A stretch of 64,000 nucleotides of DNA from Maridesulfovibrio sp. (GTDB lineage Bacteria; Desulfobacterota; Desulfovibrionia; Desulfovibrionales; Desulfovibrionaceae), in NCBI RefSeq assembly GCF_963666665.1, contig NZ_OY762999.1, forward strand, positions 601,501 to 665,500, given 5' to 3'. The first letter of the stretch is position 1. Every line of letters starts with the position of its first letter. The translations under genes were made by a program, and so were the position numbers. Below, piece after piece: positions 8,486 through 17,275 of this stretch. The notes beneath the pieces are model-generated. The model did not search any database and was not told the DNA's origin. It saw nothing but the letters and a program-made list of their open reading frames with translations.

Positions 8486-8803
8486 ATGGCTATCGTAGAA
8501 TTCCAGGGCAAAAGCTTTGACGTTGATGAAGACGGTTTCCTCCTGAAGTTTGAAGACTGGTGCCCTGAGTGGGTTGACTTCTGCAAAGACGCAGAAGGCA
8601 TCAAAGAACTCAACGAAGAACACCAGAAAGTTATCGACTTTCTGCAGGACTACTACAAAAAGAACGGTATCGCTCCCATGGTGCGTATCCTTTCTAAAGT
8701 AACTGGTTTCAAACTGAAGCACATCTACGAACTGTTCCCCTCCGGTCCCGGTAAGGGAGCTTGTAAGATGGCTGGTCTGCCTAAGCCTACTGGCTGCGTT
8801 TAG
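8486..8803 (+). CDS. dsrC: DsrC sulfur-carrier protein of dissimilatory sulfite reduction
   Basis: A 105-residue TusE/DsrC/DsvC family protein. The flexible C-terminal arm carries both redox cysteines, C93 (in GACKMAG) and the penultimate C104, as in true DsrC; TusE has only the last. In sulfate reducers DsrC receives sulfite-derived sulfur from DsrAB as a trisulfide that is then reduced by the membrane DsrMKJOP complex. AGGAG sets the start at MAIVEFQGK; the frame is open further upstream without support. It has its own terminator and, as usual, is not next to dsrAB here. Codon use suggests high expression. Confidence 0.96.
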   Translation: MAIVEFQGKSFDVDEDGFLLKFEDWCPEWVDFCKDAEGIKELNEEHQKVIDFLQDYYKKNGIAPMVRILSKVTGFKLKHIYELFPSGPGKGACKMAGLPKPTGCV

Positions 8804-8827
8804 TTCCAGACAGCTTTCAGAATATTC

Positions 8828-8857
8828 AGGCGGGATCCTCGCGGTCCCGCCTTTTTT
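8828..8857 (+). terminator. Rho-independent terminator of dsrC
   Basis: Stem AGGCGGGA/TCCCGCCT with a short G/C-rich loop is followed by TTTTTT, 25 nt after the dsrC stop. The rest of the 310-base gap to rpmE holds only a promoter candidate. Confidence 0.85.
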
Positions 8858-8981
8858 GTTCCGTTGTGACAAGTAGATGAATGGTGACGGTTCGGCTCTT
8901 TGTGTAAGTTGGGATTCTTAAATATCCCGGTAAATAGCTTAATCGTCAGCAGGCATCTGGTTGTCTGTTCGTCCCGGTCGC

Positions 8982-9010
8982 TTGACGCAAGTCCGGCGAG
9001 CCTGTTAACT
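8982..9010 (+). promoter_or_regulatory. Candidate sigma-70 promoter upstream of rpmE
   Basis: TTGACG (8982-8987), a 17-nt spacer and TTAACT (9005-9010). It would leave a leader of about 95 nt before rpmE. Confidence 0.4.
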
Positions 9011-9113
9011 TATTGCACCAAAAATTGCGGAGCTGGGCAAATAATGCTTGCATATTCTTATGTGCAGGTGTATTTGGCCTTGTTTTCACGGTTAACAAAG
9101 ACAGGAGAAAGTC

Positions 9114-9344
9114 ATGAAAAAAGATATCCATCCTAAACTTCATAAGGCAACTGTACGCTGCCACTGCGGTTACGAGTCCGAACTCTACTCCACCATCGGT
9201 GAAGAGGTGAGCACTGAAATTTGTTCTAACTGCCACCCTTTCTACACTGGTAAGCAGCGTTTTGTTGATACTGCAGGTCGTATTGACCGCTTCAAGAAGA
9301 AGTTTGCTAACTTCGACGCAGCAAGCAAAGTTAAGGGCAACTAG
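9114..9344 (+). CDS. rpmE: 50S ribosomal protein L31
   Basis: A 76-residue L31 of the zinc-binding (C+) type: C16, C18, C37 and C40 form the ribbon. The start MKKDIHPKLH is typical, and CAGGAG precedes the ATG. A strong terminator follows, so rpmE is mainly its own unit, although the next genes (DUF1385, prfA, prmC) keep the order seen near rpmE in many bacteria. Confidence 0.97.
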   Translation: MKKDIHPKLHKATVRCHCGYESELYSTIGEEVSTEICSNCHPFYTGKQRFVDTAGRIDRFKKKFANFDAASKVKGN

Positions 9345-9370
9345 CTCATATTTTCGCGGTTTTGCCGCGT

Positions 9371-9416
9371 GGACATGCCTCTACCGTTTTGTACGGCAGA
9401 GGCATGTCCTTTTTTT
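9371..9416 (+). terminator. Rho-independent terminator of rpmE
   Basis: A long stem (GGACATGCCTCT and, after one unpaired base, CCGT, with their complements) is followed by seven T residues. Confidence 0.93.
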
Positions 9417-9592
9417 GAACATTTTTAGAGTCCTGCATCGTAGCCGGGTGGGACATTCCAAATCCCTCCCCGCTGAATTCTTTTGTAATGATATTCAATT
9501 TCAGTATTGCTTGACGGCTGTTAATGATTATCTTACCTGAGAACATTACTATTTTTACGGGCCGTCAGGTCCTTATCAGTGAGGAAACGGAT

Positions 9593-10540
9593 TTGAAATT
9601 ACCTCTTCTTGTGTCCGCTGCCAAGACTGTTGGCGGACAGGCTGTTATCGAAGGCGTTATGATGCGCGCAAAGGACAACCTCGCCATTGCTGTCCGTCGT
9701 CCTGACGGCGAAATTACTGTTGAACTTCGTCCCTGGTTCTCAATGACACCCGCGTTTATGAAAAAACCTTTTCTGCGCGGTTTTCCTATTTTTATGGAGA
9801 CCATGGTAAACGGGGTTAAAGCCTTGAACTATTCCGCAACCCAGGCTCTTGATGAAGAGGAAGATGGCGAATTGACCACCTTTCATCTTGTGCTGACCAT
9901 GGTCATTGCTCTTGGTGCTGCATTGGGACTTTTCGTTGTGCTGCCACACTTTTTTTCTGTAGCCATGAAATGGTGGGGTGTTTCCGGCGGGGTAGATTCC
10001 CTGAGCTTCCACGTCTGGGACGGCTTTTTCAAAATGCTCATGTTCATCGGTTACATTGTCTCCATTTCATTTGTGCCCGACATCAAGCGCGTGTTTGAAT
10101 ATCATGGCGCAGAGCACAAGGCTATCTGGGCTTATGAAGCGGGCGGCAATCTTGAGGTTTGTGATATTAAGAAATTCAGCAGGCTTCACCCCCGCTGCGG
10201 TACAGCGTTTCTGCTTTTCGTGCTGGTGGTGAGTATCCTGCTTTTTACCGTGCTGGTTCCCCTGATCGTATCTATCTGGGCACCGCAAGGGTTTGTGCTT
10301 AAACATTTATATATAGTCGGTATCAAGCTGCTGCTTATGGCTCCTGTTAGTGCGGTCGCCTATGAGATGATCAAGGTGTCCTCCAAGCATGAGGACAAGG
10401 CCCTGTGCAAGGCTGCCTGCCTGCCGGGGATGGGAATGCAGCTGCTGACTACCCGTGAGCCGGACGAAGAGCAGATCGAAGTTGCTCTCGCGGCGCTCAA
10501 CAAGGCGGTTGCTGCCGATGCTGATGGAGGAAACAGCTGA
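9593..10540 (+). CDS. DUF1385 membrane protein
   Basis: A DUF1385 family protein (315 residues from the TTG start). VGGQAVIEGVMMR near the N-terminus, FEYHGAEHKAIWAYE in the middle and RLHPRCGTAFLL with His/Cys residues are family signatures suggesting metal binding. At least three hydrophobic segments place it in the membrane. TTG at 9593 is chosen because GAGGAAAC lies just before it; the in-frame ATG at 9524 has no such site. The stop overlaps the start of prfA by one base. The function of the family is unknown. Confidence 0.85.
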   Translation: MKLPLLVSAAKTVGGQAVIEGVMMRAKDNLAIAVRRPDGEITVELRPWFSMTPAFMKKPFLRGFPIFMETMVNGVKALNYSATQALDEEEDGELTTFHLVLTMVIALGAALGLFVVLPHFFSVAMKWWGVSGGVDSLSFHVWDGFFKMLMFIGYIVSISFVPDIKRVFEYHGAEHKAIWAYEAGGNLEVCDIKKFSRLHPRCGTAFLLFVLVVSILLFTVLVPLIVSIWAPQGFVLKHLYIVGIKLLLMAPVSAVAYEMIKVSSKHEDKALCKAACLPGMGMQLLTTREPDEEQIEVALAALNKAVAADADGGNS

Positions 10541-11613
10541 TGTTTGCCAAATTGGAAGATATTGAACGTTCTTTCATGGATCTGGAGCAGGAGCTTGCAG
10601 ACCCGGAAGTTTATAATAATCAGGAGCGCTACCGCAAAGTAACCATGGCTCATGCTGAGTTGGGTGACGTTGTTGCTGCATTCCGTGAGTACAAGAAACT
10701 TTCTGCCGACCTTGAAGATAACAAGGAAATGGCTAAGGATTCCGATCCGGAAATCCGTGAAATGGCTGAGATGGAAATTGCTGAAATCAAGGACCGTCTG
10801 CCCAAGCTGGAAGAAGAACTTAAGCTTCTCCTGCTGCCTAAAGACCCCATGGACGGCAAGAACATCATTCTTGAAATCCGTGCCGGTACCGGTGGTGAAG
10901 AAGCAGCTCTCTTTGCTGCTGACCTTTTCCGTATGTACTCCAGATTTGCTGAATCCAATGGCTGGAAGGTTGAAGTTATGAACTCCAACCCGACTGGAAC
11001 AGGCGGTTTCAAGGAAATTATCGCAGCGATCAGCGGCAGCCGTATTTACTCCATGATGAAGTACGAGTCCGGTACCCACCGTGTTCAGCGTGTGCCTGCA
11101 ACCGAAACTCAGGGCCGTATTCACACTTCTGCAGCTACTGTGGCGATTATGCCTGAAGCTGAGGAAGTTGACGTTCAGGTGCGTAACGAAGATCTGCGCA
11201 TCGACGTTTTCCGTGCTTCCGGTCCCGGCGGTCAGTCCGTTAACACCACTGACTCCGCTATCCGCATTACCCACCTTCCCACCGGATTGGTTGTTATCTG
11301 CCAGGACGAAAAGTCCCAGCATAAGAACAAGGCCAAGGCAATGAAGGTTCTTTGCTCCCGTCTTCTGCAGGCCGAGCAGGATAAGCAGCATGCGGAAATG
11401 GCTGAGCAGCGTCGCGCTCAGGTTGGTTCCGGTGACCGTTCCGAACGTATCCGTACTTACAACTTTCCGCAGGGCAGGGTGACCGATCACCGTATCAACC
11501 TGACCCTCTACAAACTGGATGCTGTGATCGAAGGGGATATGAAAGAACTTGTTGAATCCCTTATCAGTCACTACCAGTCTGAAGCCCTGAAGCAGCAGGC
11601 TCAGGACGGTTAG
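10540..11613 (+). CDS. prfA: Peptide chain release factor 1
   Basis: A 357-residue class I release factor. The GGQ motif is at 230-232 (GPGGQSVNTTDS) and the codon-recognition PAT at 186-188 marks RF1, which reads UAA and UAG. RF1 triggers peptidyl-tRNA hydrolysis in the ribosomal A site. Translation is coupled to the DUF1385 gene through a TGATG overlap. prmC, whose product methylates the GGQ glutamine, follows after a terminator. Confidence 0.97.
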   Translation: MFAKLEDIERSFMDLEQELADPEVYNNQERYRKVTMAHAELGDVVAAFREYKKLSADLEDNKEMAKDSDPEIREMAEMEIAEIKDRLPKLEEELKLLLLPKDPMDGKNIILEIRAGTGGEEAALFAADLFRMYSRFAESNGWKVEVMNSNPTGTGGFKEIIAAISGSRIYSMMKYESGTHRVQRVPATETQGRIHTSAATVAIMPEAEEVDVQVRNEDLRIDVFRASGPGGQSVNTTDSAIRITHLPTGLVVICQDEKSQHKNKAKAMKVLCSRLLQAEQDKQHAEMAEQRRAQVGSGDRSERIRTYNFPQGRVTDHRINLTLYKLDAVIEGDMKELVESLISHYQSEALKQQAQDG

Positions 11614-11633
11614 TTTTTTAGTTTAGAATATTC

Positions 11634-11668
11634 GAGCGGGATATTTTTCGAAATATCCCGCTCTTTTT
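11634..11668 (+). terminator. Rho-independent terminator after prfA
   Basis: A 13-bp stem GAGCGGGATATTT with its complement, loop TTCG and a T-rich tail, only 18 bases before prmC. Some read-through is likely, because no separate prmC promoter is obvious. Confidence 0.85.
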
Positions 11669-11685
11669 ATTTCTGGAGATAAGGT

Positions 11686-12549
11686 TTGGCTGGTCAAAAA
11701 TTAAAAGAAGTTCTTTCTAGGGCGACTGCGCAGCTCAGTAATGCCGGTGTTGATTCTCCTGCTTTGTCTGCACAGCTGTTTGCGGAGAAGGTTTTTGAGC
11801 TGAACCGCGTACAGCTTATCATGGAGTTGGAAAGTTTAGTTGTGCCAGAAAAGATTGCTGAATTTGAGACTCTGGTGGAGCGTCGTGCCAAGGGTGAACC
11901 TGCTGCTTACATTCTCGGCGTAAAAGAGTTTTTCGGCTTTGATTTCAAGGTCGGTCCCGGCGTACTTATTCCGCGTCCTGAGACTGAGGAGATTGTCGAG
12001 AAGGTGCAGCATCTTTTCAGCGCGGACGATGAATTTATGTTTGCTGATTTCGGTACCGGATCCGGAATTCTGGCCGTAACTGTGGCGAAGCTGTTTCCTA
12101 AGGCTCGTGGAATTGCTCTCGATCTCAGTCCTGCAGCTTTGCTGATTGCGCGGGAGAATGCACGGCTTCATGATGTTGCAGATCGTGTGCTTTTTGTAAG
12201 GGCAGATTTTAATGAGCCTTTGCTGGCTGATACTAAGTTTGATTTGATCTTGGCCAATCCGCCTTATCTTTGTGAAGCGGAACTGGATGAGATCAGCTAT
12301 GAAGTTGCCGAATTTGAGCCGGTGTCAGCGCTGGTCAGCGGACCTGACGGGGATGAAGATATCAAGGGCAGTGCTCCGCGTATTGCCAGTGCTCTTAAAC
12401 AGGGCGGAACAGTTTTTATGGAGATAGGTTATCTTCAGGGAACGGTTGCGCATAATATTTTTGACTCCTGCACGGAGTTTTCCGGTTGTGTTGAGGTTCA
12501 AAAAGACCTTTCTGAGCATGACCGGATCGTTGTGGCAAAAAAGAGATAG
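11686..12549 (+). CDS. prmC: Release factor glutamine methyltransferase PrmC (HemK)
   Basis: A 287-residue N5-glutamine methyltransferase that modifies the GGQ glutamine of release factors. It shows the HemK N-terminal helical domain, LIPRPETEEIVE, the SAM motif DFGTGSG (121-127) and the catalytic NPPY (191-194). The start is TTG at 11686, preceded by GGAGATAAGG. It lies directly downstream of its substrate gene prfA. Confidence 0.95.
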   Translation: MAGQKLKEVLSRATAQLSNAGVDSPALSAQLFAEKVFELNRVQLIMELESLVVPEKIAEFETLVERRAKGEPAAYILGVKEFFGFDFKVGPGVLIPRPETEEIVEKVQHLFSADDEFMFADFGTGSGILAVTVAKLFPKARGIALDLSPAALLIARENARLHDVADRVLFVRADFNEPLLADTKFDLILANPPYLCEAELDEISYEVAEFEPVSALVSGPDGDEDIKGSAPRIASALKQGGTVFMEIGYLQGTVAHNIFDSCTEFSGCVEVQKDLSEHDRIVVAKKR

Positions 12550-12724
12550 CTTTGCTGCATGTTTGCAAAAAAACCACAATGTATGTTTTGTGTTGTTGTA
12601 AAAATACAACTAGTTAGGGGTTGTGAGGTTTTTCACGACCTAAAAATACAATAAAGATAGTAATTTATGCTGTTCGCTAGAGATGGCATATTATTTGCTG
12701 TAAGTAGGGGCAACAGGAGATAAT

Positions 12725-13651
12725 ATGCTACAAACAACTATTCAAAATACAGTAAGATGCAAGGGTATTGGTCTTCACAGCGGTAAGCAGGTGGAAATCG
12801 TACTCAGGCCTGCTGTAGCAGATACCGGTATTCTTTTTTCAGTTCACACCGGTTCCGGAAGCTCTTTTATCACTCCCAATCCTAATCTGGTTGTAGCCAC
12901 CGGACTTGCCACTACCATTGGTAACGGGCAGGATTCTGTTTCCACTGTCGAGCACCTTTTCGCCGCTGTACGCGGGATGGGTGTCGACAACATTCATGTT
13001 GAAGTAAGAGGTAATGAGCTGCCCATTATGGACGGCAGTGCCGGGCCTTTTGTATATCTGCTCCGTCAGGCCGGAGTTCGCGAGCTTTCCAAGCCCCGCA
13101 AGGTTCTTGCCGTGACCAAGTCTATTAATTTCGAGCAGGACGGCAAGTATGTCAGGGCTTTTCCCCATGACGGATTTGCCATTGATTACACAATTGATTT
13201 TGAACATCCCCAGATCGGCAAACAGACTCTCTCCCTTGAAATTACTCCTGATGTTTTTATGGATGAACTGGCAAAAGCCAGAACTTTCGGTTTTCTGAAG
13301 GAAGTTGAATATCTGCATGCCAACGGGCTTGCTCTTGGCGGTTCTCTTGATAATGCAGTTGTTCTTGATGACTACGGCATCCTGAATGACGGCGGTCTCC
13401 GCTTTGCTGATGAGTTTGTAAGACACAAAATGCTGGATTTTATCGGCGATATGGCTGTTCTTGAAGCTCCGTTGCAGGGACGTTTTGAAGTTTACGCTTC
13501 CGGTCATGCTTTGAATAATGCATTCTTGAGATATGTGCATGAAAATGCAGTTGATTATCTTGAAGAGCGCGTGCTTGCACCTGCAGTTGGGAAGGCTGAA
13601 GAAAAAGTTTTTGCACCGCTTTCTCCGGAAGCAGTTCCTGCACCAGCTTAG
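12725..13651 (+). CDS. lpxC: UDP-3-O-acyl-N-acetylglucosamine deacetylase
   Basis: A 308-residue LpxC, the zinc deacetylase of the committed step of lipid A synthesis. Zinc ligands H77 (STVEHLF), H234 and D238 (FVRHKMLDFIGD) and catalytic E76 and H261 are present. The C-terminus carries an extra tail of about 25 residues rich in Ala, Pro and Glu. CAGGAG supports the ATG. It is a single-gene unit with its own terminator; the 175 bases upstream of it show no clear promoter. Confidence 0.96.
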   Translation: MLQTTIQNTVRCKGIGLHSGKQVEIVLRPAVADTGILFSVHTGSGSSFITPNPNLVVATGLATTIGNGQDSVSTVEHLFAAVRGMGVDNIHVEVRGNELPIMDGSAGPFVYLLRQAGVRELSKPRKVLAVTKSINFEQDGKYVRAFPHDGFAIDYTIDFEHPQIGKQTLSLEITPDVFMDELAKARTFGFLKEVEYLHANGLALGGSLDNAVVLDDYGILNDGGLRFADEFVRHKMLDFIGDMAVLEAPLQGRFEVYASGHALNNAFLRYVHENAVDYLEERVLAPAVGKAEEKVFAPLSPEAVPAPA

Positions 13652-13678
13652 TCAGCGATCTGCTAGTAAGTATTTTAT

Positions 13679-13708
13679 GACCCGCCATTTTGGTGGGTCT
13701 TTTTTTTG
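13679..13708 (+). terminator. Rho-independent terminator of lpxC
   Basis: GACCCGCC/GGTGGGTC stem (one G-U pair) with a 5-nt loop and nine T residues. Confidence 0.9.
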
Positions 13709-13737
13709 CTGTTATGCAGATATTTATGGGACAGGCT

Positions 13738-13765
13738 TGACTACAGTGTATGCAGGGGTAAAAAT
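13738..13765 (+). promoter_or_regulatory. Candidate promoter of the WspA-like chemoreceptor
   Basis: TTGACT (13738-13743) and TAAAAA (13760-13765) with 16-nt spacing, 54 bases before the ATG. Confidence 0.35.
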
Positions 13766-13818
13766 GGCTGTATTGATTTCAATAGCCTGTAGGTGTTTTC
13801 ATATTTGAAGGAGAATTC

Positions 13819-15951
13819 ATGTTCCGGTCAATCAGTACTAGAATTTCATATATAGTTGCAGCCGTTGTTATTGCTTCCTCCATTGTCACGCTTGTCTTTA
13901 CGAGTTCAACTCTGGAAGAGGATATGGCGGATTTTCAAGGAAGGACAGCCCGGAATACTATCAGGGTCGGGATGCTCTATCTGCAGGAAGGTCATCAGGC
14001 TCTTGACCGTTATCGCAAACATGCCTTTCAGGACCGCAAGCAGGCAGTTAAAGATGCAATGACGATTTTTCTCTCGCAAGTCGGCAGTTTTTATGAACTG
14101 TACAAGGCCGGAGAGCTGAGCGAAAAGGAAGCCAAGGAAGCAGCATTCAAGCTTGCCCGTAATACAAGATATTTCAACAATGATTATTTCTTCATTTATA
14201 CAGATAAGTTAAAAGCTCTGGCTCACCCGGACCGTTCCCTTGAAGGTCGTGATTTATCAAAGGGTGTTGATAAAAATGGTTATGCCTATGGTCCTGATAT
14301 GATTCGGAGGGCCACACGTGAAGGCGGCGGTTTTGTACATCTTCTGTGGACAAGATTGGGTGAGAGTGAACCGATTTCAAAGATTTTATACGTTAAAGGT
14401 TTTCCGAAATGGGGATGGATTATCGGTACCGGAGCTTATGTAGATGATATTGAAGGAGCGGTTGAAAACCAGAAACAGGACCTTATTCGCGATATGCGCA
14501 AGGGGTTTTCACAAATCAGGCTGGCAGAAACCGGACGCCTTTTTATTTTTGACAACAATAAGAATGTGCTTGTCCCGCCTTTGGGTGCGGGGCCTGATTT
14601 TGCCAAAACCTTGAATTTGGATACCGGCAATTCTTTAATGCATGACCTTAAAGAGGTCGGCAAACTTGGCGATTGGCGGCTTGATTATCGTGTGCGTCGT
14701 CAAGATGGTGAAATCGTTGAGCGTCAATCCTACGTTCGTTATTTTGCCCCCTTGGGCTGGTACGTAGCTTCAACAGTGCCTACGCAGGAAATTTTCGCTC
14801 CTGTAGAGGATTTGATTTTAAAGCAGGGCGCAATCAGCTTCATCATTCTGCTGCTGACCATCGGAGTAATTTATTATGTGATCCGCAGAATCTGTCTGCC
14901 CATCCGAAGTGTTTCTAAGGTAGCACACCATGTATCTAAAGGGGATCTGCGAGAAGCCAAGAAAGTTTTTGCCATGGCCACGGATAAAGGGCACCTGAAG
15001 AAGGTCGTGGATTCTTTTGAGACTGGAAAAGAAAAACGTTTTGATGAGGTGGATCATCTTGTGAAGTCCATCCACACCATGTTGCTTACGTTGAATTCGT
15101 TGGTCAGTCAGGTGCAGAGGTCTGGAGATCAGGTTACCGGCTCAGCCTTGAAGCTCGGTACCGCCATCAATCAGCTTGAAGCGGCAGTAGAGAATCAGGC
15201 CGCCGCTACTCAGGAACTGGGTAGCTCGTCCCGTGAGATTTCCGCTACTTCGCAGGAACTGGCCCGGACCATGAATGAATCCACCGCTGTTGCCGTCTCA
15301 ACAGGTGAGCTGGCGGCGCAAGGGGTCCGTGATCTTGGTGAGATGGGTGTGACCATGGATGCAATGCGTGATGCATCCGGCGGTATTTTTTCCAAGCTTT
15401 CGGTTATCAACTCCAAAGCCGCAAACATCAGTTCGGTGGTTACTTCTATTTCCAAGATTTCGGAGCAGATTAATCTGCTGTCCTTGAATGCTGCAATTGA
15501 AGCAGAAAAGGCCGGGGAGTTCGGTCAGGGATTTTCAGTTGTAGCCCGTGAAATTCGTAAACTTGCCGACCAGACCGCCATGTCCACCCTTGATATTGAA
15601 AAGATTGTGGCTGAGATGCTTTCCGCTGTTTCTGCCGGGGTCATGGAAATGGATAAGTTCCGCAAGCAGGTTGAGAACGGAGTCAGCAATGTGGCATTGC
15701 TTGGGGATGGGATTACCGGGGTTGTAAATCAGGTTCAGACCCTGACGCCGCGTTTTGAATCTGTGAACGAAGGTATGCAGAATCAGAGTGAGGGGGCCGA
15801 ACAAATAAGTAAAGCTATGATCCAGCTCAGTGAGACTTCCATTCAGACTAAAGACGCCCTGACAGAATTCGTGTCAATTACAGAGCAGCTTTCAAGTTCT
15901 GTTGCCAGCCTTGAGGAGGAAGTTGCAGCTTTTAAAGTAGAGAAGGATTAG
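13819..15951 (+). CDS. Methyl-accepting chemotaxis protein, double Cache, WspA-like signalling domain
   Basis: A 710-residue transmembrane receptor. TM1 is near residues 9-28. Two Cache-type sensor modules follow; the first ends in WGWIIGTGAYVDD, the second in LGWYVASTVPTQE. TM2 is near 336-354, then HAMP and the MCP signalling hairpin. The tip reads NLLSLNAAIEAEKAGEFG and later LADQTAMSTLDIEKIV and SAVSAGVMEMDKF, the variant seen in WspA, which feeds a surface-sensing c-di-GMP system in Pseudomonas. No other wsp genes are in view, so the output pathway is open. The stop overlaps the converging flagellar-operon gene by 4 bases. Confidence 0.9.
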   Translation: MFRSISTRISYIVAAVVIASSIVTLVFTSSTLEEDMADFQGRTARNTIRVGMLYLQEGHQALDRYRKHAFQDRKQAVKDAMTIFLSQVGSFYELYKAGELSEKEAKEAAFKLARNTRYFNNDYFFIYTDKLKALAHPDRSLEGRDLSKGVDKNGYAYGPDMIRRATREGGGFVHLLWTRLGESEPISKILYVKGFPKWGWIIGTGAYVDDIEGAVENQKQDLIRDMRKGFSQIRLAETGRLFIFDNNKNVLVPPLGAGPDFAKTLNLDTGNSLMHDLKEVGKLGDWRLDYRVRRQDGEIVERQSYVRYFAPLGWYVASTVPTQEIFAPVEDLILKQGAISFIILLLTIGVIYYVIRRICLPIRSVSKVAHHVSKGDLREAKKVFAMATDKGHLKKVVDSFETGKEKRFDEVDHLVKSIHTMLLTLNSLVSQVQRSGDQVTGSALKLGTAINQLEAAVENQAAATQELGSSSREISATSQELARTMNESTAVAVSTGELAAQGVRDLGEMGVTMDAMRDASGGIFSKLSVINSKAANISSVVTSISKISEQINLLSLNAAIEAEKAGEFGQGFSVVAREIRKLADQTAMSTLDIEKIVAEMLSAVSAGVMEMDKFRKQVENGVSNVALLGDGITGVVNQVQTLTPRFESVNEGMQNQSEGAEQISKAMIQLSETSIQTKDALTEFVSITEQLSSSVASLEEEVAAFKVEKD

Positions 15952-16781
15952 CCGGAGAACAGTTCTGCCAGAATTCCGCCTGCATTGTGTGGCGGTATGT
16001 GTTCCGTGGCGAGAAATTCGGGGAAATCTCCCTTGAATTTTGGTTCGAGCAGAGCCTTTATGCGTGGGTCGTCAGCAAGCAGTTTGAATCCGCATTGCGG
16101 TTTTTTGTACATGACTTTAAGTCGGGTAGGAACTGATGGGGGCAAGTCCAGTGAAAACAACAGCTCGTAGAATGAATTGTCAGGATTCGCGATATCGGTT
16201 CTGGTTTTGATTACTATTTCCTGATTGATCCCGCAGGGAACGAGCCACGGCATGTAATAGAGCTTTGTTGATTTTAAAACTGAATTCAGTTTTGCGGCAC
16301 ATCCAAGGGTTTTAAAAAAAATTACGGCGGTTTTAACATCATCTTTCAACAGTTCAAAAAAGCGTTCTTTCCGGTTATTTGCGTAGCTAATTTTCTCTTC
16401 ATTGAGTTTATTGAAGATGGAATTGGCTTGCGATTGGAATGTTGCCCGGCTACTGACAAATTCACGGGTGATCTCTGACGGATTTATGTATGTACCCTGA
16501 CTGTTGAGGTGGTCAGGGTTGATCTCTTTGAGGATTATGTCCGGGTAAAGTTGCTGGACATGAAAAGTGAGAATGGCACCGGGAGCAGCATTGGTCTGGA
16601 TGTTGGCAAGCAGTTCCATGTCTTCAATAATTACCCAGCCGAGTTTGGGCTGATACCATTTGATCAGCTTACCTTGCAGGATATCTCCAATAGAAAATCT
16701 CTTGCGAAACATGGCAGAGCGTGCCGATGATTTGCTGCCGCCTCCGCCAAAGCCACGGCTGCCATATCTTGAAATTTTCAT
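15948..16781 (-). CDS. Conserved-looking protein of unknown function at the end of the flagellar operon
   Basis: 277 residues, soluble. The N-terminal 25 residues are basic and Gly/Ser-rich (RGFGGGGSKSSARS). Residues about 28-90 (SIGDILQGKLIKW ... GAILTFHVQQL) look like a small beta-barrel. The rest is a mixed alpha/beta region I do not recognise. It begins 6 nt after the stop of the gene before it and has no clear ribosome site, so translation is probably coupled. Position at the 3' end of the export-apparatus operon suggests a flagellar or motility role; this is inference. Confidence 0.6.
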   Translation of the reverse strand: MKISRYGSRGFGGGGSKSSARSAMFRKRFSIGDILQGKLIKWYQPKLGWVIIEDMELLANIQTNAAPGAILTFHVQQLYPDIILKEINPDHLNSQGTYINPSEITREFVSSRATFQSQANSIFNKLNEEKISYANNRKERFFELLKDDVKTAVIFFKTLGCAAKLNSVLKSTKLYYMPWLVPCGINQEIVIKTRTDIANPDNSFYELLFSLDLPPSVPTRLKVMYKKPQCGFKLLADDPRIKALLEPKFKGDFPEFLATEHIPPHNAGGILAELFSG

Positions 16782-16787
16782 GATAGC

Positions 16788-17198
16788 TTAGCTGTGCTGA
16801 TCAATAATCAGCTCTACTTCTTCAATGGATAGTCCTGTGGCCTTAGCTAGTCTGCTGACAGGCTTTCCTTCTTTGTGGCCTGTAAGGATGATCTGGCGCA
16901 GGAACTGCGGTGAACGCGAGAATTCTTCAGCCTGAGATAGTATCTTTTTGAGCTTCTTGGATTTGCGGTCCAGCATCATATCCAGCTGAGCCAGCTCTTC
17001 TTGCCGTTCGGCAAAAGTGTTCATCATCTCGTTCTCTAGCTGAGTGTTAAACTGGAGTTTCTTGACGAATTCCTCCTGCTTAGCCTGCAGCTGGGTGACA
17101 AGTTCCTCGGACTTGCGCAGCCTGAGGAAAAAAAAGATTACGGCAATAAGCAGGGATATCTCTGTTATGGAAAAGAAAATGAGAAGTAATACAGTCAT
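16788..17198 (-). CDS. Membrane-anchored coiled-coil protein with C-terminal HTH-like segment
   Basis: 136 residues: an N-terminal transmembrane helix (about 3-25), then a coiled coil (28-90), then GKPVSRLAKATGLSIEEVEL, which looks like a helix-turn-helix. This architecture resembles the DUF6115-type proteins found in flagellar operons of other bacteria. It is followed closely by the 277-residue gene. The function is not known. Confidence 0.6.
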   Translation of the reverse strand: MTVLLLIFFSITEISLLIAVIFFFLRLRKSEELVTQLQAKQEEFVKKLQFNTQLENEMMNTFAERQEELAQLDMMLDRKSKKLKKILSQAEEFSRSPQFLRQIILTGHKEGKPVSRLAKATGLSIEEVELIIDQHS

Positions 17199-17275
17199 AA
17201 TTTGATAAGGTAGAGGTTCATTGAATACATAACAGTTTGCCCTGTTTGCAGGAGAAGGGCAATAGGTGCGCTAAC

